Below the pieces are notes generated by a model that saw nothing but the letters and a program-made list of their open reading frames with translations, did no database searches and was not told the origin of the DNA. Shown one piece after another: positions 47,003-64,000 of a stretch of DNA of 64,000 nucleotides. Position numbers and translations under genes: made by a program. Positions within the stretch are counted from its first letter, which is position 1, and every line of letters begins with the position of its first letter. Source of the DNA: Arabidopsis thaliana (taxonomy: Eukaryota > Streptophyta > Magnoliopsida > Brassicales > Brassicaceae); NCBI RefSeq assembly GCF_000001735.4, contig NC_003075.7:11657001-11721000 (forward strand), in the 5' to 3' direction.

Positions 47003-49042
47003 CTAATAACAAGGACCGTTGCGGTTGCAGTTTAGAGGGCCAGCGTCTGCGGTTAAAGAAGGAACCAAGTTTCCGGGAGCGACTGTGAATCGCTGAGCAG
47101 AACTGTACGGTAGCGGAATGCTGCCATAACCAGAAGGTACGAAGAAAGCTCCGTTCTTGAAAACATCGTTTGAGGTTCTCCATCTCCAATTGTTCCATCC
47201 TCCTTTTACTTCTCTCTTCGTCACCTGTTTATTTTAGTTATGCTTAGCATTTTATTTTCATGAATTAATCATAAGTGCATAATGATCTTTAGACATTAAT
47301 CATTACATAACCAAAACTAGAAGTTTAGATAAGTAGGCAGTCCGATGGTTAGCTTAGCTACCGTCATTTATTTGGAAAAATCAGCGGATTAAATTTTGGT
47401 GGTGGAATAATAATGGTCAAGCAGTTATTCAGTCCTTAGAAACCGATATTAAAATATATAAAAAAGGATAAGAAAATTGTAATTAAAGTCTACTTACCTT
47501 TCTTGTTTTTGAGCTAAATTCATTCTTTTTCATAAACAATTTAGGAATTAATCTATAATATGAAATTGGGACCAAAATGTCCAAAAATACTTTCGGCTAA
47601 AAAGACCAACATGACTCTTTTTTTTGTAGGTCAAAATAGTATTAATAGTCGAGTTTCGAATCTATCTTTTTTTCTTCGTTAAAACTTGCAATATGCTGGT
47701 TTGTTGAATATATAGATGGTGATACAATAACAGCAATAATATCCATCACTAGCCTACATGTTCAGATCCGAGGGGTAAATATGTAATTATAATATTGGAT
47801 TAGGAGGATAAAATTAAATTACCTCTTTGCTGTAAGATTTATCAGAAGCAATGAAATAGTTGCCTTCACTGAAAATGGTGGGATCGGCGCTACCACCAAT
47901 TGCATACATTATCCATTTATCGTATCTATTGTTTGCCACATGAGCGTAGCCTCGTCTTACCCTGCACCCACCACACAATTTTACATCATTACATGTCTTT
48001 TTGGTATGCTCATCATTACATTTCTAATTCTGCTCTAAAAATTCTTAATAGTTATTCTAATATTTTTGGGCAAATAATTTTAGTTTTTTAGATGAAAAAA
48101 GAAAGGAAAATTAAATAGTAATTACCTTGGCATTCTCTCCACAAGTCCTGGTCCAAAATGATTGAATGCCACGGTCACTTTCATTTTCACATCTTTCACA
48201 AAATTATCGTTGTGTCCGAGCAACATCACCTATACATATATAACAACCCATATCAAAATGTGATATTAACTTCCCAAGACATTAAATAGCTATGTTAATG
48301 ATTTTGAAAAACTGAAACTGACTTTGTCATGCTGAGTGAAATAGTTGTTGGAAATAGTGATTGCCGTGGAAGCATGGATTACATCGATGAGTCCGTCCGT
48401 ACAACTCGCTAGGTAACAATGATCGATCCAAACATTCGACGAACCAAAAATAGTGATGGCATCACCGTCCGATCCCTTACGGTGACCGACATGCGTCGGG
48501 CTGCTCCTCACCTTTCCAGATTTCCCTGGTTTGCAGTCGTGGATACTGATCCCATGCACAATGACGTTCGTCACGTCTTGTATCGTGATGCATGGTCCGT
48601 ATGCAATTTCTACTTTTGCCCCTCGCCCATCTATGGTCTTATAGCTATTGACCATGAGCTCATTCGCTAGGGTTATGACCATATCCTTAGCGAAAGTAAT
48701 CCACAATGGCTTGGCTTGGATCACGCCGTACCGCAAAGAACCTGGGTGGGGGTTTTGTGCATTGTCGTAAGGGTTTGTGACAACATATATATTACCTTTC
48801 TTGCCACCCAAGGTAGATGAACCAAACCCAACCGCGCAATCTGCTAGGTCTTCACGATTGACATCCCAGTCAGACTTGAGCCGCCAACAGGAGTCCACCG
48901 GATTCATGATGTTCTGAGGTTCTTCGGCGGGGTAGGGTGCAGCCGCGGGGCTATACCCGTAATAACCGTTATATGCGGCATGGACCAAGGACTGACATAA
49001 GAATAGTGCCACGAGGAGGCACGAAACGGTGAAATGAGTCAT
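47003..49042 (-). CDS. Pectate lyase (At4g22090-like)
   Basis: Minus-strand exons 49042-48323, 48229-48126, 47961-47823 and 47224-47003 have the same sizes as in the sister gene (720, 104, 139 and 222 nt) and give 394 aa. Signal peptide residues 1-22. The PL1 motifs [17 protein letters not shown] and [11 protein letters not shown] are kept. Differences from the sister are scattered conservative substitutions with no disruption, so purifying selection on both is likely. The promoter diverges by two insertions of about 330 bp, so expression may differ between the copies. Confidence 0.93.
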
Positions 49043-50369
49043 GGTCCGATGGGTTTAAGGTTTGAGTAGGGATACTAAGAAAAGAGAAAAGATCGGCAAG
49101 TATACTTAAGGGAGTGTTAGATGAGATATTGTGTCGGACAGATTAGAAGGTGTGGTAAACTTGTATTGGTGAGACGTGAGACTTTGGTGTTGTTGCACAA
49201 GATCATATATATACTCAACGGCGGGCCCATGTTTAGCCCCTAAAATTATGAAATCAGTCATTAGTTATAGCAATTAAATCTAACCCTCTATTTCATTTGT
49301 TTCCTTTTTCTTCTATGATCAGTTTCTTTGCATTCATTATTTAATTTATTTTGTTTCTAGTTATCTTATTTATTTTTTAGTTTTCCAAATTTTTAAAAAT
49401 CCTTTTTGTATTTTGATTTTAAAAATACAATTTTATTAAAATTTTACAGAAAATTAATTATGTGTCGTCTTTTATCTCACTAGCAAATTTAACAATATTA
49501 TTGGGTCCGTCCCCTGCATCTGCATGTACATTTCTCACGAACATTTCTCAAGCCGACTTGCTTCGATGGAAAAATCCAAATTCTAGATTTTGTTTGATTA
49601 GTTGTATCACATTAATTAGTACAATGTTTATATGGTGGGGGTGTTTCACGTACGTGTACCAATCCATTACGATTTTTTTTTTATTGTTTCTTTTACTTCA
49701 AACACTCCATTTGTGATATGTTCGATATTTTTGAATTTTCTTCTAAACAAAAACCAAGCCGATATCTAGGCGCGGATCTACCTTAGTTAAGATGAGGCAG
49801 CTGCCACCCTTAATTTTTTCAAATCTTTGAAGAGTTTTAAGGAATCAATTTTATTTCCCCCGACAAAAAATCCCTGCTTACCCCCCCCCCCCCCCCGCCC
49901 CCTAAATTTTTGTTTTCCAATTAACCAAACTGAAGTTACCTTAAAAAGGTAAAAATTAATATTTAAAGAAATTGGTCTCTTTTCATAACTTTGGCGATTC
50001 ATAGTTATGGTAATTTGTTTCTCTTTAATATTTTTATTTATTTATGTGTTGTTTTCCAAATATTTGATATTTTTTATGAGACAATAAAATAAATAAAAAG
50101 AGCGAGTGGTATGCTGAAATTAAACCGAATTACAAATAATTTTATATGAGCGAGTGGTGTGCTGAAACGAAATACGGAACTCATTATTAATGTCACAGTG
50201 TAAAAAATAATCCCACTATTACATGGGCCTAAGGAAAGCATGCCGTTTTTAGGAAAAATAAAATTCGTATAGACTTTAAAAGGGCAAGCAGTTCAAACAC
50301 AGTAAAACAGAGGCCTGATGTTTTTCGCTAGAACATATTCGTGAGAATTAAGTAAATGCAACATTACTA
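49043..50369. other. Promoter of pectate lyase 2 with two insertions and a poly-C run
   Basis: Compared with unit A, this spacer carries extra DNA at about 49210-49535, which starts near ACTCAACGGCGGGCCCATG and ends near GGGTCCGTCCCCTGCATC. It also has a second insertion at about 49768-50105, which includes 16 consecutive C bases (49881-49896). Both look like small inserted elements; families not recognised. Confidence 0.6.
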
Positions 50370-52932
<2,563 letters not shown>

Positions 52933-53217
52933 TTCTCTGTTTTTCCCTCTCTGTTTTGTTCCATGATTTTTTGGAAATAACTTGTCGACTCACGAGAGAA
53001 TAGAAACACTTGTCTGTGTCACAATTAGTCATCGTGGACTCAAAAGAAACACACACCGACAAACACTGATAATCATAGATATGGAAAGGAACTTGTACAA
53101 ATGTTAAAAGGAAATGAGCCTTTTAAGGCCTTTAAAGATTATTATTATACCACAATAAAACTAGTTTCTTCTATGTTTTTCTTAGAGATTTTAATAAAGG
53201 ATATGAAGAAAATTACA

Positions 53218-53608
53218 TCAAGAAAAATTACACCGGCATAAATGTTCGTATCCAAGGTTATCACACTCGCAACTAATGGGCTTATTCATCACACCTCCTT
53301 TCTTAACAAAGTCTTTCATGCATGTCTTGTTTCCGTCCCGGCCGCATCCTCCGATAAATATATCCTTCCGGACGCGTAGGTTAGCCGCCATGGGATCCAA
53401 TCCAGCTTCCACTTCTATATATTGTTTTATATCAACCACAAGAATTGTTAAAGTTTGAACGAAAGATTCTAGTTATTCATAATTCATATCAACAAGTTTT
53501 TTTTGGTTCAAAGCAAAAAAAAAAGAAAAAACGTATTATACCTTTAACATGGCTCAAAACGAAAGACATGAGAACACAGGAAACCAAGAAAAAAGTAGCA
53601 GATCTCAT
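53218..53608 (-). CDS. SCRL26: SCR-like cysteine-rich peptide, SCRL26 type (At4g22105-like)
   Basis: Two minus-strand exons, 53608-53542 and 53414-53218, give 87 aa. Residues 1-22 form a signal peptide (starting MRSATFFLVSCV). The intron splits the codon right after it, the standard SCR/SCRL layout. The mature part has only six cysteines (46, 54, 71, 73, 82, 84), in the order GGC, KTC, SC-E-C, LC-R-C. The sister peptide at 57743-58167 has eight. The first and the last cysteine of the family pattern are missing here. It belongs to the defensin-like family that includes the self-incompatibility ligand SCR/SP11; actual role unknown. Confidence 0.88.
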
Positions 53609-54421
53609 AGTTCTTCTCTTGTTTCTTATTATTGGCTGATGATACAAGTTGATGTATGTGTGTGTATATATGACCACGATTTTTTTACCTTTTTTTGTTA
53701 AAGGACTTATATATATGAACGCGATTAGAAAGTATGTACAGAGTACTCACTTAATGACCTATTAATTCTTATTCAACGATTTGTAACGTAAACAAAATTA
53801 ATGGCTAATTTAAATTAGTTTTGGAAAGGTAATCTTTAAATTTTCTGAAAAGTATTGCTTGCTGGTCAAAGCTGTCAAAACAAATAATAATAATATATAT
53901 TATTGGTCAAATATAGATGATTTAAACAGCTTGTGATGAATTAGTTAATATTTTTAATTATAAGAGATTATGGAAACTTGCAGATATCACGGATTCTCAT
54001 CACCAAAATTTATCACTAGATTGACCTAAATGCGTGTCAAAACGGTCATGCACATGAAATTCATATCGCCATCCACTAAACCCTAGTATGCCACGTTTTA
54101 TGGTGTGAATTATATGTGTTTTAGAAAAAACGGAGTACATTTTTTCTTTAATGTACTTTTAATATTCTATACATGATGTTAAATAAATTCATATATAAAA
54201 TTTCTTGTATTAATTTGATGAGATTTTCAAAACATGAAAAGGTATTCATAATTCTCATGCATAGCTAGCATAAAACAGACGAACACATTTGATATTATTA
54301 AAATAAACAAAAACACGTTCAAACATCGAAAAATAGAAAGAGTAATAATTAATTCTTTTCTTTTTGATAAAGAAATTTAATCAATTTTTCAACATATATA
54401 GTTTCAACATAATTAATCACT
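53609..54421. other. Intergenic
   Basis: AT-rich spacer: promoter of the SCRL26-type gene and 3' flank of the ADH-like gene. No gene was recognised. A GGTAATCTTTAA segment near 53829 recurs near 58421, upstream of the other SCRL gene, so the promoters are also related. Confidence 0.5.
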
Positions 54422-57742
<3,321 letters not shown>

Positions 57743-58167
57743 CTAGCAAGGAACATAACATCTACATAAATGTTCTTCCCCAAAGTCATCACACTCGCAA
57801 CTACTAGGCTTAGCGGCTACACCTCCTTTCTTAACAAAGTCGTTTATGCATGTTTTGCTTCCGTTGCTGCCGCATCCTCCCAAAAATATATCCTTCCGGC
57901 CGCATTGGTCCATTGGCTTCAACACAGCTTCCACTTCTGTTATTTTATATCAACCAAAAGAATTGTTAAATATTAAAGATCTTAGTCATTGATCATGCAA
58001 GAAGATTATAATTAGACCATGGTATACAAACCATTGTTTATGAAAAGAACATACAATTTCGCAGTTGATAGAAATTGAGGTTTTTTTTTTAAGATTTTAC
58101 CTTTAACATTGCCCAAAATGAAAGACAAAAGAACACAAGAAACCAACAATAAAGTAGCAGATCTCAT
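57743..58167 (-). CDS. SCRL14: SCR-like cysteine-rich peptide, SCRL14 type (At4g22115-like)
   Basis: Two minus-strand exons, 58167-58101 and 57936-57743, give 86 aa. The signal peptide (residues 1-22, starting MRSATLLLVSCV) and the intron position are identical to those of the sister gene at 53218. The mature peptide has the full eight-cysteine SCRL pattern: C34, C44, C52, C69, C71, C80, C82 and C86. It is a secreted defensin-like peptide; receptor and function unknown. Its similarity to the sister (for example DFVKKGGV and CECD) shows a tandem duplication that now spans the ADH-like gene. Confidence 0.9.
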
Positions 58168-58975
58168 GATTCTTGTTGTGTATATTTCACTCTTTTGTGC
58201 TACTGAAAATTTATCTTCTTTCACCCTTGTTCCTCCTTCCTCGATTCAATGGACGATATACATATTATTTTCTTGTCAACTTATATATACACATATTCAA
58301 CAAAAAGTTTTGGTAGCCATAAATTACTTACTTGAATCTTTTTCTCTACATATTACTTAATTATGGAAGATAATTTAATCTCTTTTTTTCCAAACAAGGT
58401 ATCTTTAATTAGTTTTGGAAGGTAATCTTTAATTTAATTTTGAAAAATGTATATTGATTTGGTCAAATTATATATGATCCACTAGTCTATGATTGATTAG
58501 TTCTATACAAAATTTATTGATAAAGTTAATCAAAATCTAAGAGATTTTAGAAACTTACAGATTTGTATTTAACATTTTATTCAATGATAGAATATGATAC
58601 CCTTTCCTTAATTAGGCTTTGCTATTTAATTGCTGAAAAGATAAAAGATATAGGTGCCTTAGGAGCACAGTTTCCAAATGAAATCCAAATTAACTAACCG
58701 AACCAAAAATCTAAACCAAATTTGAATCATACATTTGAACCATAGAGTTAGGACAACTGAGCTAAAATTATGATTAAAACCACAATAAAATCAATTTCTT
58801 ATAAAACGACCCCGAAATTTAGGATTCACCATTCACAACCCAGAAACCTTATAAAATATCAACATCAACAAATCTTAGTCAAATTTTCTCACTTTGGTAG
58901 CTTCTCTTACTCTCTGTATACATTGAAAGTAGCATATGTATATATACTTTCTTTTGACCATGAGTGAAGCTTCTC
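58168..58975. other. Intergenic
   Basis: Promoter of the SCRL14-type gene and 3' flank of the OSCA gene. A 65-codon frame at 58770 has no recognisable content. Confidence 0.5.
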
Positions 58976-61900
58976 TTAGACTAGTTTACCACTAAAGGGC
59001 AAAGACGGCGAATCGTCCCCACTGATTATGCTAGGAGCCGGAGTATTTCTCCTCGACTGACGTTTGGTGGGAACAATAATGGCTTCATCCTCAAACTTCC
59101 CGAGCTTGTCATCAATGTCATAATCGTCTTCATCGCCTTTGAAAACCGGATGAACGTAAGCATTTTGCAAGTAGCCTTTAAGGTTCAGGTTTGGTTCTCT
59201 TGCGGTTTCTAATGTATCTTTCATCATAGCTTCCTGTAACACGAGTAAACAAATACAAGAATGATTCGTGTTTGGTATGATTGTGGAATCTAAAATGTTA
59301 AATGGTTGTTAGAAGAAACGACAAACCTGTAAAGGGTATCTGATGAAAGCTGGCTCATAACGACCTTTGCAGAAGTGGTGGAAACCAATGGTAAGCACAG
59401 GCAAAGCAATGAGAAACGGTGCAGCTAATGCAGCGTGCTTTGTTCCCAATAGACCCATCAGAAGCAACTGTGATATTACCAATGCTGCTATGACTCGTCC
59501 ATGAACGTCTGGCCAAAACGCTGCAGCACTCTCGTATTCTTGATTGTATACGTTAATGATCTGACAGAAACAAAAATTTGTTTAAGAAACTGCTTTAAAA
59601 CAAATTCGACCCTATTAAGGAAAGAAGAAGAAACTTACTTGGTGGCGATATACAATGTAAGCAAGGGCGAAGAAGACCAAGATAAAAGGAAGAAGCATCG
59701 GTGTCACAGGAGCGTAGACAAGACCGAGAAGAAAGTAGAGCTGTATCCGAGGCTCACCCGTGTTAAAACCAATGCTTCCCGGGTCCATTGCTTCCTCTCT
59801 GTCTTTATCAGTCTTAACCAAGAAGGCGTTTTTGAGATGGAACATAATCAATGGTTTCAGCATTAGAATCTCTCCTGCAACTCCTGCCCAACCATCAACC
59901 ATTATATACGTGATGAAGAAAGTTGCTTTCATCGGTATCGCCACACCAATGGTTTTGGGGATTTGGTTTGCGGATTGATTGAGGAAAGAGTTAAGCTGTT
60001 CAAACGCAGCTCCAGCGATAACGCTAGCAAGAAAGACGTTCACTAAGTTGAAGATGTAATATCGAAACGCTGCTCGTCTCTCTAAAGATGAGATCGATGT
60101 GAAGCCTTCAAATTTGGACATGATCATCAAAATGGATGGCAGAAAGGCGAGGAAAAGCTTCAGTGCAATACCCGGAAGGAAACCTTGTATCACCGATTTC
60201 ATGAATTTACTGCATTAAACCAAACAAGTCAGTCCATCATTAGTAATTTTTTCAGGTTATCTGATGTCAAGAAGAGAGAGAGTAAAGAAGAAAAACTCAC
60301 TCATCTACAATAAACTTCAAGAACGGAGCAGCTTTCACAATCCCTTCAATGGTAGCAAGAGATTGAACAAACGCGATGGGGACAATGAAGAAGAAGGTTA
60401 GGAAGAAGAAGGCAACATGCATGATCAACCTCCTTACTGTCAGAGAAACATATGGAATAGCAAGATTTGACCAAAACACATCACGCGGTTCTGGAGCCCA
60501 TTCGGTCAGCCATTGGGTTGGGTTTCGGGTCTGTTGAGTCTGAGCACAAACCGCAGCAGCCCATCGTGTTTTAAAGGAGACAAACGCTGCTGGCATAATG
60601 GCCTTAGGATCATTCACCACTTCCTCTCTTTCTTTACTGATCTCTTTTGATATTTTGTCAATTTCAGCAATGTAATGTTCAATGGCATCGACTTTTTGTC
60701 CCCATAGCCCAAGAAAGCCAAGCTGGTTGGTGGAGGAAAGCATGGAACGGGTCAGTTTAACAGAACACAAAAAAAAACAAAGTTTGAGATTTAAACTGAA
60801 GTACCTTCACCATAATTCTCTGAGAGTTATTCCTAGCGTATTTGAGCTGGTAGTAATCAAGCCAATTCTGCAGCTTTTTCTTCTTTTTCACCAAATCGGC
60901 CAGCTTGTTTGCATTGCATACAACCTACATATCGTCTCACAATGTTTATGTTGTTCTTACATCTCAAGAAGAGCATAATTTTAAAGAAAACTAAACGGTT
61001 TCAAATTTAAAACTTCTAAGGAACTTGCCTGATGTGTTAGGTAGTGATCAGGATGATTGACCAGGAAAAAATGCTCTACCAGTTCACTTACAGATTCATC
61101 TGCGTCCGGAGGTACATTCCTAACAAGGACCTATCACAAATCCCGACGTATTAGATCGTTGGCCACAGCTGTTCAGTCTTTAAAGTTTAAACCAAGGGGA
61201 AGAAAGGAGTCTTACAGTGAACTGGTCAGGTCGACGAGCTTCTGATGCAACAAACTGGAGCCTCATGTTAGCAATTGTCTCATATTCTTTCATCAGCACA
61301 TAACAAGTCCAGATGGTAAAGGCATAAGCCATTACTATATGAGTCCAAAACCTGGCAAAACATAAAATGTAGCTCAAATCTTTACCTGCTACACCATTTG
61401 TGACAGATGGAAACATAAAAGACTCAAGATGGTAAGGTCTAACACACCTCATTGAATACTCTGGAATATTTGAAACAGAGAGTTTGTCAATGTCGCTCGA
61501 AGTTACATTCCTTAACTGCTTAGCCATCTCCAATGTGTTATTAGTCCAGTTGACTGGCACAAGAACTGCCCAAGCAAGCACTGCTATTGGAGTAAAGATC
61601 TTAAGCCTGCGCATACAAAGACAACAAAAGAGATATGTTTATCAAAATCAATAAGGAGACAACAAAAAGTGGCCCTGAGCTAAACTTATGTTGACCCTTC
61701 CTACTTCCAAAAATAGCAAATAACATACTGACCCTTTTGTTTTTTTGTCAATTAGATTCAACTAAGACTAAATCAACCAATACACACACAAACCCATAAA
61801 CCAAATAATCTACAAAGTTCAAAACTTTACCCCAGCCAGTAAATCCGGAGATAAACAACTGAATCCAAACCAGCATGATCAATAAGCTCAGGCTCAGGCA

Positions 61901-62144
61901 TCTTCAGAGCCTCTGGCATCCAATTCAAGAACTTCATATAAGACCTGAAGTCCAGGTTCACAAACCTCTGCGCAAAGGCGCCACCACGAGCAGGGCTGCT
62001 TCTTAACCCCTTGAGATACCATTTTGAGAAGTAAACTCTATCATTGAAAGGCTGAAGCCTCAAAACCGCAAAGATTATGAAGAAAACAAAGGCACTGAGA
62101 ATGTTTATCCCAGCTGATACACCAATATCCTGAAGTGTCGCCAT
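58976..62144 (-). CDS. CSC1: Hyperosmolality-gated calcium-permeable channel CSC1 / OSCA1.2
   Basis: Nine minus-strand coding exons: 62144-61831, 61606-61448, 61351-61216, 61130-61029, 60924-60805, 60722-60301, 60209-59639, 59560-59327 and 59233-58976. They give 771 aa, the known length. The N-terminal membrane helix M0 lies at about residues 8-28 (GINILSAFVFFIIFAVL). Helices M1 and M2 follow at about 100-125 and 158-180. The cytosolic linker domain has VRNVPPDADE, and the DUF221/RSN1 7TM pore domain follows from about residue 355. The acidic C-terminal tail includes GDEDDYDIDDKLG. It is a plasma-membrane mechanosensitive and osmosensitive cation channel, structurally related to TMEM16/TMC proteins. 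Intron 4 has a GC donor. Confidence 0.96.
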
Positions 62145-62800
62145 CTATTAACTAACAATTCAACCTGTTAATCACACAAAGAAGCAACCAAATTTTGTTA
62201 AAAATTGAAGCTTTGTGATCTTTGAAGTGATTCAAGTTGGAATCTAAGTGAAACCCCTGCTAATTATATACAGAACATGAAAAAATCCATAAAGGTGAAA
62301 ACTTTAGGAACAAAACCCCACACAATCTAAATTCCAAAAACAAGTTCGAATCTTTTACAGAGACATAAAACAACTCAGACCATAAAATGTGAGCTAACCC
62401 CAAATTTACTCCACCGAAATAATGAGATTCAGAGAAAGCAAGTTCAGAATTAGAGAGAAACCCTAGAGAAGAGGAGTGGAATAAGCCAGTGTTTTGGATC
62501 ACTTCCAGATTCATCCAAAGCTAAGAACTTTTTGTTTTGTTTTTCTCTTTACCCTCTTCAGTGATTTAGTAACACACGCAACACACAAACGAAAAAAGGT
62601 AAAATTTGTAAACCAATGAAACTTTTTAAGGTTTTTGATATAAAATTTATCAATAGAACTATTTGAGATAATGTTGCTATAGAAACTGACAAGAGAAGCA
62701 GTTACGGACGAAGGGTTAAGATTTAAGAGAGTAGGCGGTGAAGGAGATCAGGAGATCGTACAGTCGCAAGGAAGAAAAAGAAGAACGAAGACGAGCTGAG
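62145..62800 (-). other. 5' UTR and promoter region of CSC1/OSCA1.2
   Basis: A leader intron is likely, because an acceptor-type CAG-like boundary lies shortly before the ATG and pyrimidine-rich exon-like sequence occurs around 62500-62800. The exact exon borders could not be fixed by eye. Confidence 0.4.
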
Positions 62801-64000
62801 GTTTTTATTTTTGGTTATTATTACGCTCATTGGCTTATCAAAAGTATTTATTTAATATTTATCATGTTTTTTTAATAATTCGATTTTCGAATATTTTATT
62901 CTTAGTGCCGTTGGTTCTTTTGTGAAATTTGTTCACCTAAAACAAAGAACATTGGTCGGTTGATTATATAATTCTATAAGAATTAATTTAGTATTTTCCG
63001 AATCTTCCTTTGTTTTTAGCTTTTAATCAATTGTGATCTTGACGCAAAAATCATTTTCTTTGTAGTAAGTGTTTTCCTTTTATCGAATTTTCAAATTAAA
63101 TAATGGACCATTGATGATCCTTTCTTGAGTATGTGTATGTTGTTGTTCTTCTTCCTTGCGACTGTTAACTATAGTATTTTAATAATGAGAATTTATTGAG
63201 TGGTAGCTAGGTATTAGTATCGTAACGGTTAGTTGGAACATGAACTTTGTAACGGGCAGAAAATGTTGTGACATTTCAGATCACGCACAAACTAAAGCTT
63301 GTGTAGTGCACGTACAAACTTTTGTAGAGATTCTAGCGTAACGATTGGTGAGACATGCCCTTATCGTGGGGACACAGGTTAATAATGAGTGCACTCGCGG
63401 AGCGTGTGAGTGGTGCTTCTTAAAGCAAATAAACAATACTTAAAATGAGTAATTATTTTGGGCTATACTGTGTGAACTTTATGTTAATAATCATGCAAGA
63501 TGCGGTGTTTCTTTCATACTCCACTAAATCAGAATATTAATTGAGTCATTTATACAACGAAATAAAAAGGAAGTTGTTGAATTATTGAACTTTGGAGATT
63601 AGATTTTCGCAGCTTCTATATATACGTTCACCTTATGAGTGGCCACGACCATATTATACGTTCATGGATTATTTCGATTCCGAATCTGGAGCCCACTAAT
63701 ATGCTACTAATGTAAAGACCAGTTTGATTCGGTCACTACTCACTATATATATATAGAAAATGATATCAAGAGATTCAAGCATTACAACTAAGCATATACA
63801 CCACGAGAAAATCAAGGTTTCGATGTTTGTTAAAATAAATTGATCCATAATTCACGAATATTTTTCAAGCTTCAATCTGAATTTGTGTTTTTTTTAACGT
63901 TAATCCGAATTTGTTTTGTGTGGAAAGTTCTCATGTTTTTTCGATTTTTGTTTTTCCGGACGTGGTAAATGTATGGAAATGAGGAAAGATGTTCAAGAAA
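62801..64000. other. Intergenic, right edge
   Basis: AT-rich DNA to the end of the window, with no coding frame or repeat recognised. It probably holds the promoter of the next gene outside the window. Confidence 0.5.

Noticed and set aside
44993-48670. Plus-strand frames of 60-80 codons within both pectate lyases
   Set aside because: They occur at the same place in both duplicates only because the coding strand is conserved. They are shadows.

Overview
The window is plant nuclear DNA. It is AT-rich, its genes carry many short GT-AG introns, and the gene content and order match Arabidopsis thaliana chromosome 4 around At4g21990-At4g22120. The order is APR3, a small mitoribosomal-type protein, SKS4, a glycine-rich protein, an At4g22030-type protein, F-box/DUF295 genes, a Copia element, an aspartic protease, a second F-box gene, WRKY31, two pectate lyases, BGLU3, SCRL26, an ADH-like gene, SCRL14 and CSC1/OSCA1.2. 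Species and locus names come from recognising these proteins and their order; no search was run. Exon borders were read by eye from splice sites and reading phase. For most genes the exon sum gives an exact open frame of the length I remember for the Arabidopsis protein (458, 541, 354, 399, 394, 394, 507, 389 and 771 aa).

Layout. 0-4 kb: two minus-strand housekeeping genes, plastid APS reductase (sulfate assimilation) and an mL59-like protein. 6.4-9.5 kb: SKS4, a multicopper-oxidase-like cell-wall protein. 12-16.7 kb: a secreted Gly-rich protein with a 39-residue tandem repeat, a broken gene relic, and a membrane-type protein of the misleadingly named 'F-box At4g22030' family. 17-34 kb is an accessory zone. 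It holds a frameshifted F-box/DUF295 gene, a 4.9-kb Copia retrotransposon, duplicated intergenic blocks, an aspartic protease lacking the plant-specific insert, a MITE, an intact F-box/DUF295 gene, a Copia relic and a truncated DUF295 relic. 34-37 kb: WRKY31. 37-43.5 kb is gene-empty and holds a probable Helitron tail and a 1.1-kb Harbinger-like element. 43.5-53 kb: a head-to-tail duplication of [pectate lyase + end of a beta-glucosidase gene], followed by full-length BGLU3. 53-58.2 kb: an ADH-like gene flanked by two SCR-like cysteine-rich peptide genes. 59-62.2 kb: the osmosensitive Ca2+ channel CSC1/OSCA1.2. The last 1.8 kb is its 5' region and intergenic DNA.

The genes do not form a pathway or operon. 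Several act on the cell wall (SKS4, the glycine-rich protein, two pectate lyases). The structure of most interest is duplication-driven: F-box/DUF295 copies at different stages of decay, the pectate lyase/BGLU duplication with its chimeric leftover, and two sister SCR-like peptides of which one has lost both partners of the terminal disulfide. I found no convincing previously undescribed system, no CRISPR array and no tRNA or rRNA gene.
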